Shown: one piece after another, positions 4,861 to 5,564 of the stretch
How positions within the stretch are numbered: position 1 is the stretch's first letter
Layout: each line of letters starts with the position of its first letter
From: JBGLNL01 sp964548045
GTDB taxonomy: Bacteria > Chloroflexota > Dehalococcoidia > SZUA-161 > SpSt-899
DNA length: 5,564 nt
Direction: 5' to 3'
NCBI GenBank assembly: GCA_964548045.1
Contig: CAZJQZ010000152.1
Span: 1-5,564 of the forward strand
Position numbers and translations under genes: made by a program
Notes under the pieces: generated by a model
Database searches by the model: none
Told to the model about the DNA's origin: nothing
Seen by the model: the letters and a program-made list of their open reading frames with translations, nothing else

Positions 4861-4889
4861 TTGACAAATGTATATGACAGCAATATACA
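4861..4889 (+). promoter_or_regulatory. brnTA promoter with operator palindrome
   Basis: TTGACA (4861-4866) is followed after 17 bases by TATACA (4884-4889), a weaker -10. The perfect inverted repeat TGTATAT-N7-ATATACA (4869-4889) overlaps the -10 and would suit repression by the ribbon-helix-helix antitoxin. Six bases separate the -10 from ATG 4896, so the transcript is expected to begin at or very near the start codon. Confidence 0.68.
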
Positions 4890-4895
4890 AAATAT

Positions 4896-5198
4896 ATGGA
4901 TTATAACTACACATTTCTGGATTGGGAAGGTTTTGACTGGGACGAAGGGAACCTTCTTAAGAACTGGGAGAAGCACGGTGTTTCGGCGTCTGAGTGCGAA
5001 CAGATATTCTTCAATAATCCATTGATCTCAGGTTTGGATGAGAAACACTCCAACCGAGAACCAAGGTACTACGCGCTTGGGATGACAGATGCGAAGAGAA
5101 TGCTATTTGTCGCATTCACAGTACGAAAAAACAAGATTCGTGTCATTTCGGCCAGAGAAATGAGCCGAAAGGAGAGAAAGGTGTTCGACAAGTCATGA
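4896..5198 (+). CDS. brnT: BrnT-family ribonuclease toxin
   Basis: This 100-residue protein matches the BrnT family in length and in motif order: FDWDEGNLLKNWEKHGVS (13-30), HSNREPR (51-57), an Arg in FTVRKNK (77), IRVISAREMS (81-90) and KERK (92-95). The fold is related to RelE. In studied members these His, Glu and Arg residues support RNA cleavage that halts translation. The ATG is preceded by no Shine-Dalgarno and sits where the promoter at 4861-4889 should begin transcription. A normal leader is therefore missing. The stop overlaps the start of the antitoxin gene by four bases (ATGA). It lies downstream of a broken attC, inside a fused cassette with tspO. Confidence 0.9.
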   Translation: MDYNYTFLDWEGFDWDEGNLLKNWEKHGVSASECEQIFFNNPLISGLDEKHSNREPRYYALGMTDAKRMLFVAFTVRKNKIRVISAREMSRKERKVFDKS

Positions 5199-5479
5199 AA
5201 AAGAAGAAAAAGATACCAAAGTTCACTTCTGAAGAGAAAGAACGTCAGTTCTGGGCAAAGGAAGATTCGACAGAGTATGTGGATTGGGAGAAAGCAAAGC
5301 GTGTTGTTCTTCCAAAGTTGAAACCATCATTGAAAACAATCTCTCTGCGACTACCCGAGCTTATGCTTGCAGAACTCAAGTTACTGGCGAACAAACGCGA
5401 TATACCATATCAATCACTTTTGAAGATATTTCTAGCTGAACGGATTGATCAGGAACTGAAAGATCAGAGACAGATGTGA
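5195..5479 (+). CDS. brnA: Ribbon-helix-helix antitoxin (BrnA/CopG type)
   Basis: This is a 94-residue protein. The N-terminal part (about 5-45), with IPKF, EERQFW-like KERQFW, DSTEYVDW and KAKRVV, resembles the toxin-binding region of CopG-type antitoxins paired with BrnT. Residues 46-85 form a ribbon-helix-helix DNA-binding domain: the strand KTISLRLP, then helices around ELMLAELKLLANKRDI and PYQSLLKIFLAERI. By family, it binds and inhibits BrnT and represses the shared promoter. Translation is coupled through the ATGA overlap, with AGGTG (5179-5183) 11 bases upstream. The stop lies one base before the left core of the next attC. The more general CopG-antitoxin label may be safer than BrnA proper. 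Confidence 0.88.
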   Translation: MKKKKKIPKFTSEEKERQFWAKEDSTEYVDWEKAKRVVLPKLKPSLKTISLRLPELMLAELKLLANKRDIPYQSLLKIFLAERIDQELKDQRQM

Positions 5480-5480
5480 G

Positions 5481-5564
5481 GCCTAACTGCTTTCAGCTGT
5501 CGGTCTTAGCTGTCACGCCGGCTGCAGGGCACCCGCCGCGCCAGCCTTGCGCCCGCCGCTGATG
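5481..5564 (+). other. attC site, cut by the window end
   Basis: The left core GCCTAAC (5481-5487) starts one base after the brnA stop and is followed by TTTCAGCTG and a GC-rich palindromic stretch that includes GGCTG...CAGCC. The window ends in GCCGCTGATG, which resembles the right arm of the site at 3375-3471 just before its core. The right core GTTRRRY is therefore expected within some ten bases beyond 5564. The core predicts that this cassette originally began with TTAGGC. Confidence 0.85.

Larger units (their letters stand above)
1629..5564 (+). mobile_element. Integron gene-cassette array (partial)
   Basis: attC sites end at 1800, 2686, 3471 and 4296, a half-site starts at 4803 and a site cut by the window end starts at 5481. 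They delimit cassettes 1795-2680, 2681-3465, 3466-4290 and a fused unit from 4291 onward. Each of the four readable cassettes begins with six bases that complement its own terminal R'' core, as IntI-mediated insertion of circular cassettes requires. One cassette carries its genes on the minus strand. Neither an integrase gene nor attI is in the window, so whether the array is chromosomal or on a mobile integron is unknown. The hydrolase at 134-1621 is the cargo of the preceding cassette, whose left end is not visible. Confidence 0.88.

Overview
This window reads as a stretch of an integron gene-cassette array. Five sites of attC type (R'' core RYYYAAC, imperfect palindrome, R' core GTTRRRY) and one remnant separate short, mostly unrelated genes. 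The assignment rests on an internal check. In a circular cassette, the TTRRRY at its left end completes its own attC, so it should be complementary to the R'' core at its right end. This holds for all four cassettes whose two ends can be seen: TTATGC with GCATAAC, TTAGCT with AGCTAAC, and TTAGAC with GTCTAAC twice. The integrase gene intI, attI and the Pc promoter are not in the window. The host cannot be named. A lipobox gene and this type of integron fit a Gram-negative environmental bacterium, and the contrast between GC-rich cassettes (hydrolase, phosphoesterase, tspO) and AT-rich ones (toxin-antitoxin) points to mixed origins.

Layout: 1-84 looks like the 3' end (domains V and VI) of a group II intron. 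134-1621 is a lipoprotein serine hydrolase of the class C beta-lactamase/esterase fold, followed by an unusually long, complex attC region (1629-1800). Cassette 2 (1795-2680) holds a metallophosphoesterase gene broken by one in-frame amber codon, with all motifs kept on both sides. Cassette 3 (2681-3465) holds an AbrB-type antitoxin and a PIN-domain VapC toxin. Cassette 4 (3466-4290) holds a HigB-type toxin and an XRE antitoxin on the minus strand. Cassette 5 begins at 4291 with a tspO gene, but its attC is cut off after the left arm and runs into a BrnT/BrnA-like toxin-antitoxin pair, so the two now form one fused cassette ending in an attC that leaves the window at 5564.

How it works together: the hydrolase, phosphoesterase and tspO genes have no convincing promoter of their own and would depend on read-through. 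The three toxin-antitoxin cassettes each carry a perfect or near-perfect sigma70-type promoter with a palindrome over it, as expected for autoregulated modules. By analogy with chromosomal integrons, they probably stabilise the array against cassette loss. Two of them (higBA and brnTA) show the same geometry, with the toxin ATG exactly where transcription should start, suggesting leaderless toxin mRNAs.
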